Positions 37,862 through 47,646 are shown, counted from the first letter of the stretch. The stretch is DNA of 64,000 nt from Methylophaga sp. OBS1 (GCF_026319365.1 NZ_JAPDMS010000001.1:1118456-1182455); one strand, 5' to 3'. Notes: generated by a model from the sequence alone, not told the origin. A program made the numbers and translations.

Positions 37862-38656
37862 TCAGGCCTGGTGGTGGTTGAATCGCCCCACATACCGATA
37901 CTCTCTCGCATACTCATTCAGATAGCAGTTGAGATAGTGTTTCTGGATATCATTGAGACGGTCATGCAGGATATCGTCCAGACACTCATTACCATCACTG
38001 GTATCGAGCCGCTTGAGATGAAACAGTGTCATGTCCCGGCCCCCGAAGAAATGCTTGAGGTAATCATGTCTCGGGCGCGCCTGCGACATATCGAACACCG
38101 CTCCGTAAAGTGCCGTATAAAGTGGATGTCGAGACAGGGATTGATAATCAAATAGCGGAAAGTCACCACTGGGTGGTGTGAAAAGCGGGTACGCTTCAGG
38201 CTTGTGGACAGGATGACTTGACAGATCATGGATGTAATCAGCATCCAGCCCTGCCGAACGAGCCCCCTGAATTAACAAATTAAGATAACGCCGGCTGGGA
38301 AGACAGGTGTGATTAATAAATGCCGGCATGCCGATATAGACAAATGCCGGGACTCGCTCACCGTCGACCTCTACCTCAACAGTGATACGGTCATAGCCAT
38401 GACCATAGGCTTCCATGGCATCCAGCGCTTCCAGCGCTTCATCAGGACACTCGTGAAGGACGCCCAGCACCCGTTCAATGGGATCTCCGGCGTACTCTAT
38501 GTTGCCCACGCCCCCTTCATGACGAAAAAAATGTTCGACATTAAAACGAAGCTGCCACCCCCTTAAAATTGCGGGCCGAGAGGACAAAGGTTCTACGCCC
38601 TTTGCGCGCAGTGAGGTGATATTCATATTAGAGCCAAAGCCAAAATAGCGAAACAT
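37862..38656 (-). CDS. Gamma-glutamylcyclotransferase-like (AIG2/GGCT fold) protein
   Basis: A 264-residue protein whose start, MFRYFGFGSNMNITSLRAKG, carries the YGSNM-type substrate loop of the GGCT family, with EAYGHGYDRITVEV holding the likely catalytic Glu. It is longer than the usual 120-180 residues, because of a C-terminal extension ending ...HYLNCYLNEYAREYRYVGRF. It heads the three-gene operon ending with the pseudokinase/GGDEF protein. Substrate unknown. A second GGCT-like gene is at 57767. Confidence 0.72.
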   Translation of the reverse strand: MFRYFGFGSNMNITSLRAKGVEPLSSRPAILRGWQLRFNVEHFFRHEGGVGNIEYAGDPIERVLGVLHECPDEALEALDAMEAYGHGYDRITVEVEVDGERVPAFVYIGMPAFINHTCLPSRRYLNLLIQGARSAGLDADYIHDLSSHPVHKPEAYPLFTPPSGDFPLFDYQSLSRHPLYTALYGAVFDMSQARPRHDYLKHFFGGRDMTLFHLKRLDTSDGNECLDDILHDRLNDIQKHYLNCYLNEYAREYRYVGRFNHHQA

Positions 38657-38923
38657 AGTGATTAGTACTTGTACAACGGGTATAGCTTCAGTCGGCGGCC
38701 GGCTTGAGGCACGCTGGCTAGCGGGTAGCAGCTGAATCCTGCCTTGACAGGATTGTACGGGAAATCGACTGGTCTGATCATGAGTCTTGCTATCCAGGCC
38801 CTGTTTGCCTGTTATTTAAGCCGTTGGGTGATACTTAATTACCATCCCATCTGGACCCGCTGCACTGCCATCAAAGACTGCCCGTGAAACCTGGCACCAT
38901 GTGATTATGCTGTCAGCGGCTTA

Positions 38924-40507
38924 TCAGGCCTGACTGAAGCGACGGATCATATTCAACAAGGCAGTTGATTCCCCAGCCAGGTTTTCGGCATTGGTATTAA
39001 CCAGGTTGGCATTCGACACCACGCTTTCAGCGTCACTACTGATACGAACGACATTACGATTGATATCATCACTCACCGCACTCTGCTCCTCAACAGCCGT
39101 CGCTATCTGTGTGTTGAGATCGTTCAACTCCTGCACCTTGTCTTTGATAATGGAAACAGAGGTGATCGAGGCAGAAATATCTTCGCGGCTGGAAGAGGCG
39201 GTTTCCTGTGTTTTTTTCATACCGGCAACCACCTTGTCTACTGCCTGATCCAGTCTCTGGATCAAACCGGAGATTTCCTGTGTCGATTGTTGTGTCCGGC
39301 TCGCCAGTGAGCGAACCTCATCGGCAACGACGGCGAAACCGCGTCCATATTCTCCGGCTCGCGCTGCTTCGATGGCCGCATTCAGCGCCAATAAATTGGT
39401 TTGCTCAGCGATATCACTGATCACACCGATTATTGGATTGATGGCGTTGGAGTCATCCTCCAGCTCGGAGATGACACTGTTGATGTCACTGAAAGCGGTA
39501 TCGAGGGAGCCCAGGCTGTTCACAGCGGTCGAGGCTTTTCGTTCACTGGATTTGGTCAACTCATCAACTTCTGAAGCCGTTGATGCTGCCTTACTGGCAT
39601 TACTGGACACTTCCTGAATGCTGGAACTCATTTCAGTCATTGCCGTTGCCACTTGCTCTGTCTGTGAGGCCTGTGACTGAATCGACTCCATGATTGACTG
39701 TTGCGAGCTGAATGTATCTCTCGCTTCAGTATCAATCTTGCCCGCAGTGTCTCTGAGTCTGACCAATACCGTATTCAGTTTGGCCTGTGCTAATTTATTG
39801 ACCAGAGAGAGCTGAGCGATTTCATCGTTGTTGCCCGTATAGACCATCGCCATCAGTGGATTATTAACCTCTTTACGCGCTTCTTTTAAAGCCCGATCCA
39901 GACTGGCAAACACCCATTTGTGCAGTAGTGCATAGGTACCGGCCCCAACCAGTACCGGCACAATCATCGGCAAGAAAAATGGCAGCGCTGCTACCAGATT
40001 CAGTTGGGAGGCTAACATTGTCAGCAGGCTCACCAACGCCACGCTCAACATCGTTTTATGTTTGAGACCGAAACGGCTGAAAACATTGCCAAGCCTGGGC
40101 TTTTTGCCTGCATTAATTTGCTGGTAGAGGGTTTGTGCCCGTTTGACATATTCTGCTTTGGGCGGTATCCGCACCGATTCATAACCCACAATTTGCTGGC
40201 GGTCAAAAATCGGGGTGACATAGGCATCAACCCAGTAGAAGTCACCATCTTTCCGGCGGTTTTTAACAATCCCCATCCAGTGGTCTTTCGCCTTGACGGT
40301 ATTCCATAAATCTTCAAATGCGGCGGGGGGCATATCCGGATGTCGGATAATATTGTGATTTTTCCCTAACATCTCCTCACCGGGAAAACCGCTCACCTCT
40401 TCAAAGGCTGCGTTGAAACCGGTGATCGCCCCTTTCAGGTCGGTGGTGGAGATGAGTTCTTCCTCGAATGTGACTTCGTTGTCTGTGACGGGCAAATTTT
40501 TCTTCAT
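38924..40507 (-). CDS. PAS-containing, Aer-like methyl-accepting chemotaxis protein
   Basis: A 527-residue chemoreceptor. The N-terminal PAS domain (about 15-120) has [50 protein letters not shown], the pattern of the FAD-binding aerotaxis receptor Aer. A hydrophobic hairpin (about 150-195) anchors it without a periplasmic sensor. A HAMP-like linker is followed by the signalling domain with the hairpin tip [35 protein letters not shown]. It probably senses redox or oxygen through the PAS domain. No other che gene is in the window. Confidence 0.92.
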   Translation of the reverse strand: MKKNLPVTDNEVTFEEELISTTDLKGAITGFNAAFEEVSGFPGEEMLGKNHNIIRHPDMPPAAFEDLWNTVKAKDHWMGIVKNRRKDGDFYWVDAYVTPIFDRQQIVGYESVRIPPKAEYVKRAQTLYQQINAGKKPRLGNVFSRFGLKHKTMLSVALVSLLTMLASQLNLVAALPFFLPMIVPVLVGAGTYALLHKWVFASLDRALKEARKEVNNPLMAMVYTGNNDEIAQLSLVNKLAQAKLNTVLVRLRDTAGKIDTEARDTFSSQQSIMESIQSQASQTEQVATAMTEMSSSIQEVSSNASKAASTASEVDELTKSSERKASTAVNSLGSLDTAFSDINSVISELEDDSNAINPIIGVISDIAEQTNLLALNAAIEAARAGEYGRGFAVVADEVRSLASRTQQSTQEISGLIQRLDQAVDKVVAGMKKTQETASSSREDISASITSVSIIKDKVQELNDLNTQIATAVEEQSAVSDDINRNVVRISSDAESVVSNANLVNTNAENLAGESTALLNMIRRFSQA

Positions 40508-40634
40508 TGTGCTTTCTACCTTATAACGAGCAATAAATGCTGATTACTTTTGTTTGCTCTGTGAGGTTATCGGCATCGATGACGCGCAATTAAATATTCT
40601 TCAAAAAAGAATCTGACTGCGGAAAGACAGTGAT

Positions 40635-43169
40635 TCAGATATCGCTACTGGGCACAGGACGACCAAATAAATAGCCCTGAAACTGATGACAGCCCAGTTC
40701 TGTTAGACGCTCGGCTTGCTGTTGCGTCTCGACTCCTTCTGCAATAACGTTGAGTTCCAGGCTCTGACCCAGTGCGAGAATCGTTTTTATAATCGCTTCG
40801 TCATTTTGATTCTGGCCGAGTTCACGCACAAAAGACTGATCAATTTTTAATTGATGAATAGGCAATAATTTCAGGTAACTCAGTGAGGCATAGCCTGTAC
40901 CGAAATCATCCAGTGAAAATCGAATACCCAGCGTCTGTAGCGTGTTCATCTTCTCAGCGACCTGTTCCATGTTATCGATAAGCAGGTTTTCAGTGACTTC
41001 GAACTTGAGCCTTGAGGCATCAATCCCGGATCGCCCGACCACCTGTTCGACATGTTCAACAAAACCGCTATGACGGAACTGCCGTGGACTGATATTAACG
41101 GCTAATGTCCAGTTATTTTTTTCTGGATCAGTTTCCCAGTCAGACAATATTTCACAGGCTTTCTCAACAACCCACTGCCCCAATGGAATAATCAAACCGC
41201 TATCTTCGGCAATGGGGATAAACTCGGCGGGTGATATGGTTCCCATCGTCGGGTGTTGCCAGCGAAGTAACGCTTCCATGCCTATGACCGTTTCCCTGTT
41301 GTCCACCTGGCACTGCAAATAAAGCGACATGTGCCGATGTTCGATAGCCTCACGCAGAGCCACTTCCAGCACACTGCGGCGTTTGATGGATTCCTGCATC
41401 TGTGGATTAAAAAAGCGTTGACTGTTTCGACCTTGATGTTTGGCTTCATGGAGGGCTAAATCAGCCAGCCTGACAATCCGCCCCGTCTGACCCTCAGCAT
41501 CGCTGAACATGGCAATCCCGATACAGACTGTGGCGTTGTATGCACCTTTGCCGAGCTGATAAGGCGCTGATAACAGTTGTCGTATCTCTGTCGCTGCCGC
41601 TTCAGTGTAGTCTTTGCTATTACAGTCCCCGGGGATATCCAGCAAACAGGCAAACTCATCCGAGCTTGTCCTGAATACACGCATCGAGGTTTCATTGAAG
41701 GACATCAATCGTTGCGTGATTTGTCTCAGTAACTCATCACCCTGACCATGACTATGGGCTTCATTAATCAGTTTGAAGTCGTCGACATCGACCACCATCA
41801 GTGCGGCAGACATTGAGCTGTCCTCCTGAAGCTTTTTCTCGATACATCTGAACAGTTCAAAGCGATTTGGCAGCCCGGTTAATGGATCGGAGAATTCGAG
41901 TGTCTGCAGACGCTCATGCATTTTTTTGTTATCGGTAATATCGGTAGAAATGCCGCATAGGGCGTAAATGTGATCGTTGCTATCGCGAAGTGGTATTTTT
42001 ACCGACAGGAAATGCCGCGTGGTTCCGTCACGCGTCTGACTGATCTCCTCTTCTTCAACCAGACGCTCACCCTCTTCCATCACCTTTAAATCATTCAGTC
42101 TGAGGTGTTGGCAGGTATCCGAATTAAAGATTTTTTCATCCGTTTCACCCATCAAATCTTCCGGTGTCAGACCTGTTAAATCAGCTATTTTCTGATTGAT
42201 ATAACGATAACGATGCTGACGATCCTTTATGTAAACAATGGCATCCAAACTGTTTAAGATGGTGTTGAGACGGTTCTCGCTTTCAAATAAGTCACGTGTT
42301 TTAAGATTGACCTGCTTACGTAGAACCTGATTGAACGTAACCACCAGGATGACAATAATGATCAGCGATGCCAGCAACCACCAGATAAACACAGGAATCG
42401 GATGCCGTGATGGCAGGGTCCACTTTGCCAGTACCTGGTAATAGACTGAGTCGGGCCTCGCCTTCCAGCGAATCAGATAGTCATCAATCACCTCAAGTGT
42501 GGCCGGGGCAAACTGGGGAGAAACAGCATAAAAGAGACGTGCCGGCTGAAATAGAATGGGCGTTGCATTGAGCGCCAATGCCCGCATTTTGTTGTTGCCA
42601 TAATAGTGACTGGAGACCACGGCATCGGCCTCGCCACTGACCACTGCATTGAAAGCAGTATCAAGGTTATTGGTGCGCAACCAGTTTACCTTCAGAGAAA
42701 AATTACTGGCAAGGTTCTGCAGATAAGCTTCCTGGACTGACCCCTCGAGAACGGCCACTGTTTTACCATCCAGATCCAGTAGGTTCGCTAACCTGACATT
42801 ACCCGCTGTATAAACTTGCGACCAACTTATCAAAGCCGGTTCAGTGTGAAACTGATAACGCTGTTGGCGCGACTGATTTTTAGCGACGTCCGGCAGTAAA
42901 TCGATTTCGCCATTTTCCAGCATCTTCAGGCAAGCACGCCAGGTACAGGGAACAACTTCAATGCGCCAATTTTCTCGTCTGGCAATATGCATGAGCAGGT
43001 CGCCCAGGATACCGCTGGCTTCGCCCTGCTCACTCAGCGTTAACTTGGGCGAGTTTTCATACACGCCAACCCTTATCTGGTCGGGTTGGGCATAACTTGC
43101 GGTGGTCGTTGCCAGTAATATAAAGGCATAGAACAAGCCTCCGCCAACGACCCAATGGCGTGGTTTCAC
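40635..43169 (-). CDS. Periplasmic-sensor PAS-GGDEF-EAL protein
   Basis: An 844-residue protein starting with GTG (AGGGGA precedes it). Order: signal peptide (to about 27), an extracellular solute-binding family 3 domain (30-250), one membrane helix (263-281), PAS (295-415), GGDEF (425-590) and EAL (600-840). The GGDEF motif is degenerate, SSDEF at 502-506, while the EAL domain keeps EALLRW, AVNISPRQF, EVTENLL, DDFGTGYASL, KIDQSFV and AEGVET. It should therefore be a cyclic di-GMP phosphodiesterase whose activity responds to a periplasmic ligand, perhaps an amino acid. Confidence 0.9.
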   Translation of the reverse strand: MKPRHWVVGGGLFYAFILLATTTASYAQPDQIRVGVYENSPKLTLSEQGEASGILGDLLMHIARRENWRIEVVPCTWRACLKMLENGEIDLLPDVAKNQSRQQRYQFHTEPALISWSQVYTAGNVRLANLLDLDGKTVAVLEGSVQEAYLQNLASNFSLKVNWLRTNNLDTAFNAVVSGEADAVVSSHYYGNNKMRALALNATPILFQPARLFYAVSPQFAPATLEVIDDYLIRWKARPDSVYYQVLAKWTLPSRHPIPVFIWWLLASLIIIVILVVTFNQVLRKQVNLKTRDLFESENRLNTILNSLDAIVYIKDRQHRYRYINQKIADLTGLTPEDLMGETDEKIFNSDTCQHLRLNDLKVMEEGERLVEEEEISQTRDGTTRHFLSVKIPLRDSNDHIYALCGISTDITDNKKMHERLQTLEFSDPLTGLPNRFELFRCIEKKLQEDSSMSAALMVVDVDDFKLINEAHSHGQGDELLRQITQRLMSFNETSMRVFRTSSDEFACLLDIPGDCNSKDYTEAAATEIRQLLSAPYQLGKGAYNATVCIGIAMFSDAEGQTGRIVRLADLALHEAKHQGRNSQRFFNPQMQESIKRRSVLEVALREAIEHRHMSLYLQCQVDNRETVIGMEALLRWQHPTMGTISPAEFIPIAEDSGLIIPLGQWVVEKACEILSDWETDPEKNNWTLAVNISPRQFRHSGFVEHVEQVVGRSGIDASRLKFEVTENLLIDNMEQVAEKMNTLQTLGIRFSLDDFGTGYASLSYLKLLPIHQLKIDQSFVRELGQNQNDEAIIKTILALGQSLELNVIAEGVETQQQAERLTELGCHQFQGYLFGRPVPSSDI

Positions 43170-43250
43170 AATCGTCCCCTGAGATGCTCTTTGGCATCCT
43201 TATCCTGCTGCTGAGTGAGTGTGTTTCTCAGCAGTCATGTCGTTCAGCGT

Positions 43251-43679
43251 TTATTTTTTGTTTTTGGCCTTTTTCTTTTTCTTGTTTTTTTCTTTGGCCT
43301 TTTTATCTTTATTTTTGCTCTTATCTTTCTTGGCTTTTTTATCTTTCTTAGCTTTTTTCTTGTCTTTTTTGTCTGACTTTTTCTTGGTTTTTTCAGTCTT
43401 TGACTCAACAGCAGGTTCAACTGTCTCGGCTGAGACTTCATCAACAGCCGTCAATGCTTTAAGTCTCAGTTTGCGAAATCGGGTCACAATATATTTGACC
43501 TGCCCCAGAGATAAGCCGCTCGTGGCTGCAGCCATGCTCTGTGTCTGGCCTTCGTGTATCGCAAGTAAAGCTGCTGCACGCTGATTATCACTGAGTTGAG
43601 ATGCTGCCAGTTGTTTGCAAGCAGTAACTTCACGAGGCTTGAGTAATTTTGGTGAATGTTTGTTATCGCTGACAGCCAT
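43251..43679 (-). CDS. Helix-turn-helix protein with a lysine-rich histone-like tail
   Basis: A 142-residue protein started at the ATG with AAGGA eight bases before it. The N-terminal 75 residues look like a helix-turn-helix (LSDNQRAAALLAIHEGQ ... LSLGQVKYIVTRFRKLRL). A short acidic linker follows, then about 50 residues composed almost only of Lys, Asp, Ala, Asn and Glu, resembling histone H1-like tails. The coding strand there is nearly all purine. A DNA-binding or nucleoid role is inferred. Family not recognised. Confidence 0.65.
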   Translation of the reverse strand: MAVSDNKHSPKLLKPREVTACKQLAASQLSDNQRAAALLAIHEGQTQSMAAATSGLSLGQVKYIVTRFRKLRLKALTAVDEVSAETVEPAVESKTEKTKKKSDKKDKKKAKKDKKAKKDKSKNKDKKAKEKNKKKKKAKNKK

Positions 43680-43709
43680 GATCAATCCTTCAAAAGCCAA
43701 TAAACAGGT

Positions 43710-44282
43710 TTAAACGTCAAGCCCGGCTTGATGCCGTTTTTCATCACGCTGGCCTGGGTCCAGATAGACTCTGACATCCTCCGCAGCGTCCTCGTCGAGC
43801 AAAATGGTCGGCTCCAGTTGCGTGATAATTTTCTGGCGAAGCTGCTTGTCGCTCAAAGCATTATGAACATCAAGAATAAGAAATGGCAACTTACTCTGCT
43901 GACAGATCTGCCGGATAAATTGCTGCCTGCTACCCAATGTGCCGTGATGTATCAGAATCAACACACAGGCAATTTTACTGGTGTTTTTTTCGGTCAGCAC
44001 AAAATCTGTCGTTGTGGTTTGAATTTTCAGCCGCAGGTCTTCTGCCTCTCCGGCTGCGTCGGATTCGGTGACCAGCAGATCAGTAAGGCGGATGTGCGGA
44101 AATACATCATAGTCCTCACCCACAGCCCGCTCAAGCTGTAATTTGAAGTCACGCAGTAAGCTGTCCATCAGCGTTTTCCTGGGGCGTAGACTGACTGGTG
44201 CAGGGTTGTGTCGCCGGTATAACCTGATCCCCACCCAGAGCATCAGTAACAGGGCAATCAAAGACAGGCCAAACCACAACAT
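43710..44282 (-). CDS. DUF2726 family membrane-anchored protein
   Basis: A 190-residue protein. The start at 44282 is favoured by AGGAGATGCG just before the ATG. One N-terminal membrane helix (MLWFGLSLIALLLMLWVGIRLY) is followed by a DUF2726-type cytoplasmic domain (ERAVGEDYDVFPHIRLTDLL ... TSKIACVLILIHHG ... FLILDVHNALSDKQLRQKI), which has a nuclease-like alpha/beta arrangement in related proteins. Activity is unproven. It lies 11 bp downstream of the radical SAM gene. Confidence 0.72.
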   Translation of the reverse strand: MLWFGLSLIALLLMLWVGIRLYRRHNPAPVSLRPRKTLMDSLLRDFKLQLERAVGEDYDVFPHIRLTDLLVTESDAAGEAEDLRLKIQTTTTDFVLTEKNTSKIACVLILIHHGTLGSRQQFIRQICQQSKLPFLILDVHNALSDKQLRQKIITQLEPTILLDEDAAEDVRVYLDPGQRDEKRHQAGLDV

Positions 44283-44293
44283 CGCATCTCCTT

Positions 44294-45400
44294 TTAATCT
44301 GCACGCATATCCACTACCACACGTTTGGCGCCCCACTGGCCGGGCAGAGACTCGAAAACACCGGCACAGGGTGTTCCACAGCTGAGACAATGTCCGTTGT
44401 CATCCAGTTGCCAGGCAGACAACTGATACCAGTCCCGACCTATCAGCAGGCTGCCACAGTGATGACACCAGGTACTGTCTGCCTGTCTGTCATGCATATT
44501 GCCGACATAGGCATAGCGAATCCCCTGTGCGAGGGCGATATCTCTCGCTCTGCGGACAGTTTGAGTTGGTGTTGAGGCTTTGTCCATCATTTTCCAGTCG
44601 GGGTGAAACACACTGAAATGCATCGGTACGTCATTACCCAGATGTGACACCACCCACTGACACATCTCGGTCACTTCATCTTCAGAATCGTTCTCTCCCG
44701 GTATCAGCAGCGTGGTGAGTTCAAACCAGACATCGGTTTCATGCTTGAGATACTCAAGAGTCTCAAGTACCGGCTGTAAATGCGAACCGGTGATCTTTTT
44801 GTAGAAACGTTCACTGAAAGCTTTCAGATCGACATTGGCCGCATCCATCCAGCTATAAAACTCGCGCCGGGGTTCCGCGGTGACATAGCCGGCCGTCACT
44901 GCCACCGTTTTAATACCCTGCTGCCGACACGCCTGAGCCACATCAATCGCGTACTCATGAAAGATCACCGGATCGTTATAGGTAAAAGCAATACTCCGAC
45001 AACCCAGTTGTCTGGCCTTATCAGCCAACATTTCAGGCGTGGCCAGGTCCATCAAACTGTCCATTTGCCTGGATTTACTGATATCCCAGTTCTGACAGAA
45101 CTTACAGGCCAGATTACAGCCGGCAGTGCCAAACGACAGTACGGGTGTGCCGGGCAGAAAATGATTCAGCGGTTTTTTCTCTATCGGGTCGATCACAAAA
45201 GCGCTGGAGCGGCCCCAGCTCGTCAATACCACTTGTCCCTGGTAATTGGCACGCACAAAACAGAGTCCGCGCTGACCTTCGTGCAACTTGCAGAATCGCG
45301 GGCACAAATCACATTGTACCCGGCCATCATCCAGACCATGCCAGTAGCGGGTAGCAACGGCATCGGGAAATGCTTCGCCCTGGTTGAAATTCTGATTCAT
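44294..45400 (-). CDS. AmmeMemoRadiSam system radical SAM enzyme
   Basis: A 368-residue radical SAM protein of the AmmeMemoRadiSam type. The cluster motif is GCNLACKFCQNWDISKS. An N-terminal CDLCPRFCKL zinc-like ribbon and a C-terminal CHHCGSLLIGRD ... CLSCGTPC pair of CxxC motifs are also present. It diverges from the Memo and AMMECR1 genes (45488 and 46279), completing the three-part set. The chemical reaction of the set is not established. Confidence 0.93.
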   Translation of the reverse strand: MNQNFNQGEAFPDAVATRYWHGLDDGRVQCDLCPRFCKLHEGQRGLCFVRANYQGQVVLTSWGRSSAFVIDPIEKKPLNHFLPGTPVLSFGTAGCNLACKFCQNWDISKSRQMDSLMDLATPEMLADKARQLGCRSIAFTYNDPVIFHEYAIDVAQACRQQGIKTVAVTAGYVTAEPRREFYSWMDAANVDLKAFSERFYKKITGSHLQPVLETLEYLKHETDVWFELTTLLIPGENDSEDEVTEMCQWVVSHLGNDVPMHFSVFHPDWKMMDKASTPTQTVRRARDIALAQGIRYAYVGNMHDRQADSTWCHHCGSLLIGRDWYQLSAWQLDDNGHCLSCGTPCAGVFESLPGQWGAKRVVVDMRAD

Positions 45401-45487
45401 ATCGCAGCTCCATTCATCGGAGATATTGCAATAAATTATTGATAAGCTGATACTTATCCATGTTACGCCGACAAGCGGAGGGTTACC

Positions 45488-46276
45488 ATGGAAATCGTTC
45501 GCCCCAGTGCCGTCGCCGGCCTGTTTTACCCGGCAGATGCACAGAAACTCAGCAGTATGATTGCCCGAAATCTGCAGGCCAGCTCAACGCTGACTGAGCT
45601 TGTCCCAAAAGCCTTGATAGTTCCCCACGCGGGTTATGTTTATTCCGGTCAGGTCGCTGCCTGTGCCTATAAACAGCTGGCGTCTCTCAAAGCCATTATC
45701 AAACGGGTAGTCTTGATTGGTCCGTCTCACCGGGTACCCTTTGATGGCCTCGCCGTGTCGTCGGTTGACTGGTTCGAAACCCCGATGGGCCTGATTGCGG
45801 TAGACCGTCACGCTGAAAGTCAGATCATGAACATTGATGGCGTACACGTGCTGGAACAGGCCCATGCTCGAGAACACAGCCTGGAAGTCCAGTTACCCTT
45901 TCTGCAGTATCTGCTGGAAGATTTCAAAATTGTGCCTATTGTCGCCGGACATGCCAGTCCCAAACTGGTTTGTGAGGTGCTGGATAAGCTCTGGGGTGGC
46001 CCGGAAACACTGATCGTGATCAGTTCGGATTTAAGTCACTATCTCGACTACGAGAGTGCTCGCGAAATCGACGCCGAGACGTCACAGGCCATTATCAGTA
46101 TGGATAACCACGTCATTGACGGCTATCACGCCTGTGGCAGTGTCGGCATTAACGGTCTTTTGCTCTACGCACGCCAGCATCAGATGCAGGGCCAGATACT
46201 GGATTTGAGAAATTCCGGTGATACAGCCGGTAAACGAGACAGTGTGGTGGGTTACGGCGCCTACTTGTTCCAGTAA
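45488..46276 (+). CDS. AmmeMemoRadiSam system protein B (Memo-like)
   Basis: A 262-residue Memo-family protein, related to class III ring-cleaving dioxygenases. Visible metal-site-like residues are in VPHAGYVYSGQVAA, GPSHRVPFDG, EHSLEVQLPFLQ and ISSDLSHYLDYESA, with a Cys in HACGSVGING. GGAGGGTTACC precedes the ATG. Protein A follows after two bases. Confidence 0.93.
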   Translation: MEIVRPSAVAGLFYPADAQKLSSMIARNLQASSTLTELVPKALIVPHAGYVYSGQVAACAYKQLASLKAIIKRVVLIGPSHRVPFDGLAVSSVDWFETPMGLIAVDRHAESQIMNIDGVHVLEQAHAREHSLEVQLPFLQYLLEDFKIVPIVAGHASPKLVCEVLDKLWGGPETLIVISSDLSHYLDYESAREIDAETSQAIISMDNHVIDGYHACGSVGINGLLLYARQHQMQGQILDLRNSGDTAGKRDSVVGYGAYLFQ

Positions 46277-46278
46277 TC

Positions 46279-46830
46279 ATGATTCCCCGGCCCGAACGCT
46301 ACCTGTTACGTAAAATCGCCCGCGATGCCATCAAACACGGACTCAGGCATGACGTCGTCATGCCATTGGAGCTGGACAGCCTGCCCCGCAAAGTCACTGT
46401 AGAGGGGGCCAGTTTTGTCACGCTCTACCTTGCCGGTGCTTTGCATGGCTGCATCGGAACACTCGATGCTCACCGTCCGCTGGCAGCCGATGTCGCGGCT
46501 AATGCCTTCTCGGCAGCATTTCGAGACCGGCGCTTCGAGCCAGTGACAGAACAGATTGTTGATGAACTGGATATTCATATAGCCGTACTAAGTAAGCCTG
46601 AACCCATTAACTGTCAGTCCGAAGCAGCACTGCTAAGTCTGCTCAAGGCCGGTGAAGATGGTTTGATTCTGGAGGATCAACAGCATCGGGCCACCTTCCT
46701 GCCTGCTGTCTGGGACGCATTGCACAGTCCGGAGCAATTTGTCGCCGCATTGAAACGTAAGGCTGGCCTGCCGGCCGATTACTGGTCGGAAACCCTTCGC
46801 TGTTATCGCTATCATACAGAAAGCTTTTAG
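46279..46830 (+). CDS. AmmeMemoRadiSam system protein A (AMMECR1 domain)
   Basis: A 183-residue AMMECR1 protein with TLYLAGALHGCIGTLDAHRPLAADVAANAFSAAFRDRRFEPVTEQ, the hallmark segment (LRGCIG-like LHGCIG), then LDIHIAVLSKPEPI and EDGLILEDQQHRATFLPAVW. The function of the domain is unknown; its human counterpart is linked to disease. It lies directly behind the Memo gene. Confidence 0.93.
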   Translation: MIPRPERYLLRKIARDAIKHGLRHDVVMPLELDSLPRKVTVEGASFVTLYLAGALHGCIGTLDAHRPLAADVAANAFSAAFRDRRFEPVTEQIVDELDIHIAVLSKPEPINCQSEAALLSLLKAGEDGLILEDQQHRATFLPAVWDALHSPEQFVAALKRKAGLPADYWSETLRCYRYHTESF

Positions 46831-46872
46831 GGTGCTGATATCCCGGACATTGATCAGCCCAACGCGTTTGAA

Positions 46873-47646
46873 TCAGGTCTCAGCCGCCTCACGGCTCTGA
46901 TAAAAAACATCTCTGATAGCGTCCACAACCGAATCTGCCACCGCGGCCTGACCAGCCTTGCTTTCATCGCCGGGCAGGTATTTGCCGGTTCGCACCAGGC
47001 AGGCCTGCAGACCGGCTTGCATCGCACCCATCACATCGGCCTCGACATCGTCACCGATCATCAGTACCTCTTCAGCTTCACAGCCCAATGAATGTACCGC
47101 GGCCTGAAAAAAGCCGGCCGCGGGTTTGCCCAGAATCTCGGCTTTAATATCGGCAGCGTATTCGAGGGCATCGATAAACGGGCCAGCATCGAGTTGCAGC
47201 TGTCCCTGACTTTTGAAATAACGGTTCCGGCCGATTCCCAGTAAGGGCGCCCCATCGATCAGCAGTGAAAATGCTTTGTTCAAGTGCGCATAATCAAATC
47301 GATCGGCGGCATCCGCAATCACGACGGCATTGGGATCCTGCTGGTTGATATCCTGAAATTCAGCTTCGAGATCCGGGTGAATCAGACAATAAGGTCGCAG
47401 TCCACGCTGCGCACAGACCTGTTTCACTGCCAGCGGGGCAGTAAAGATAGCCGATTGGCTAAGGTCAAAGTCCATTGTTCTCAGGCTGTTGAAAATCTCT
47501 TTACTGGTTGAACGTGAGGTGTTGGTGACAAACCGCATCGGCACCGACTGTTGCTGCAAAGTCGCGATCAACTCAACGGCACCGGGTATCGGTCGTTTAT
47601 CCACATGTAAGACACCGCTGATATCAAATAGAATCGCCTTGAGCAT
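46873..47646 (-). CDS. HAD subfamily IIA hydrolase (LHPP/NagD-like)
   Basis: A 257-residue phosphatase: motif I ILFDISGVLHVD (Asp nucleophile present; the usual second Asp two residues on is Ser), motif II FVTNTSRSTSKE, the cap with FQDINQQDPNAVVIADA, and motif IV VLMIGDDVEADVMGAMQAGL with LGKPAAGFF. GGGAGG lies eight bases before the chosen ATG; a GTG one codon upstream is also possible. The DISG in motif I resembles the LHPP-type subgroup. Substrate unknown. Confidence 0.85.
   Translation of the reverse strand: MLKAILFDISGVLHVDKRPIPGAVELIATLQQQSVPMRFVTNTSRSTSKEIFNSLRTMDFDLSQSAIFTAPLAVKQVCAQRGLRPYCLIHPDLEAEFQDINQQDPNAVVIADAADRFDYAHLNKAFSLLIDGAPLLGIGRNRYFKSQGQLQLDAGPFIDALEYAADIKAEILGKPAAGFFQAAVHSLGCEAEEVLMIGDDVEADVMGAMQAGLQACLVRTGKYLPGDESKAGQAAVADSVVDAIRDVFYQSREAAET

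Noticed and set aside
43207..43234. CTGCTGAG/CTCAGCAG hairpin between the lysine-tail and GGDEF-EAL genes
   Set aside because: Stem is clear but lacks a T tract and any other support for function.
43219..43584. 121-codon plus-strand frame rich in Phe and Leu, resembling a membrane protein
   Set aside because: It is the complement of the lysine tail coding region; AAA/AAG codons read as TTT/CTT give the false hydrophobic segment.
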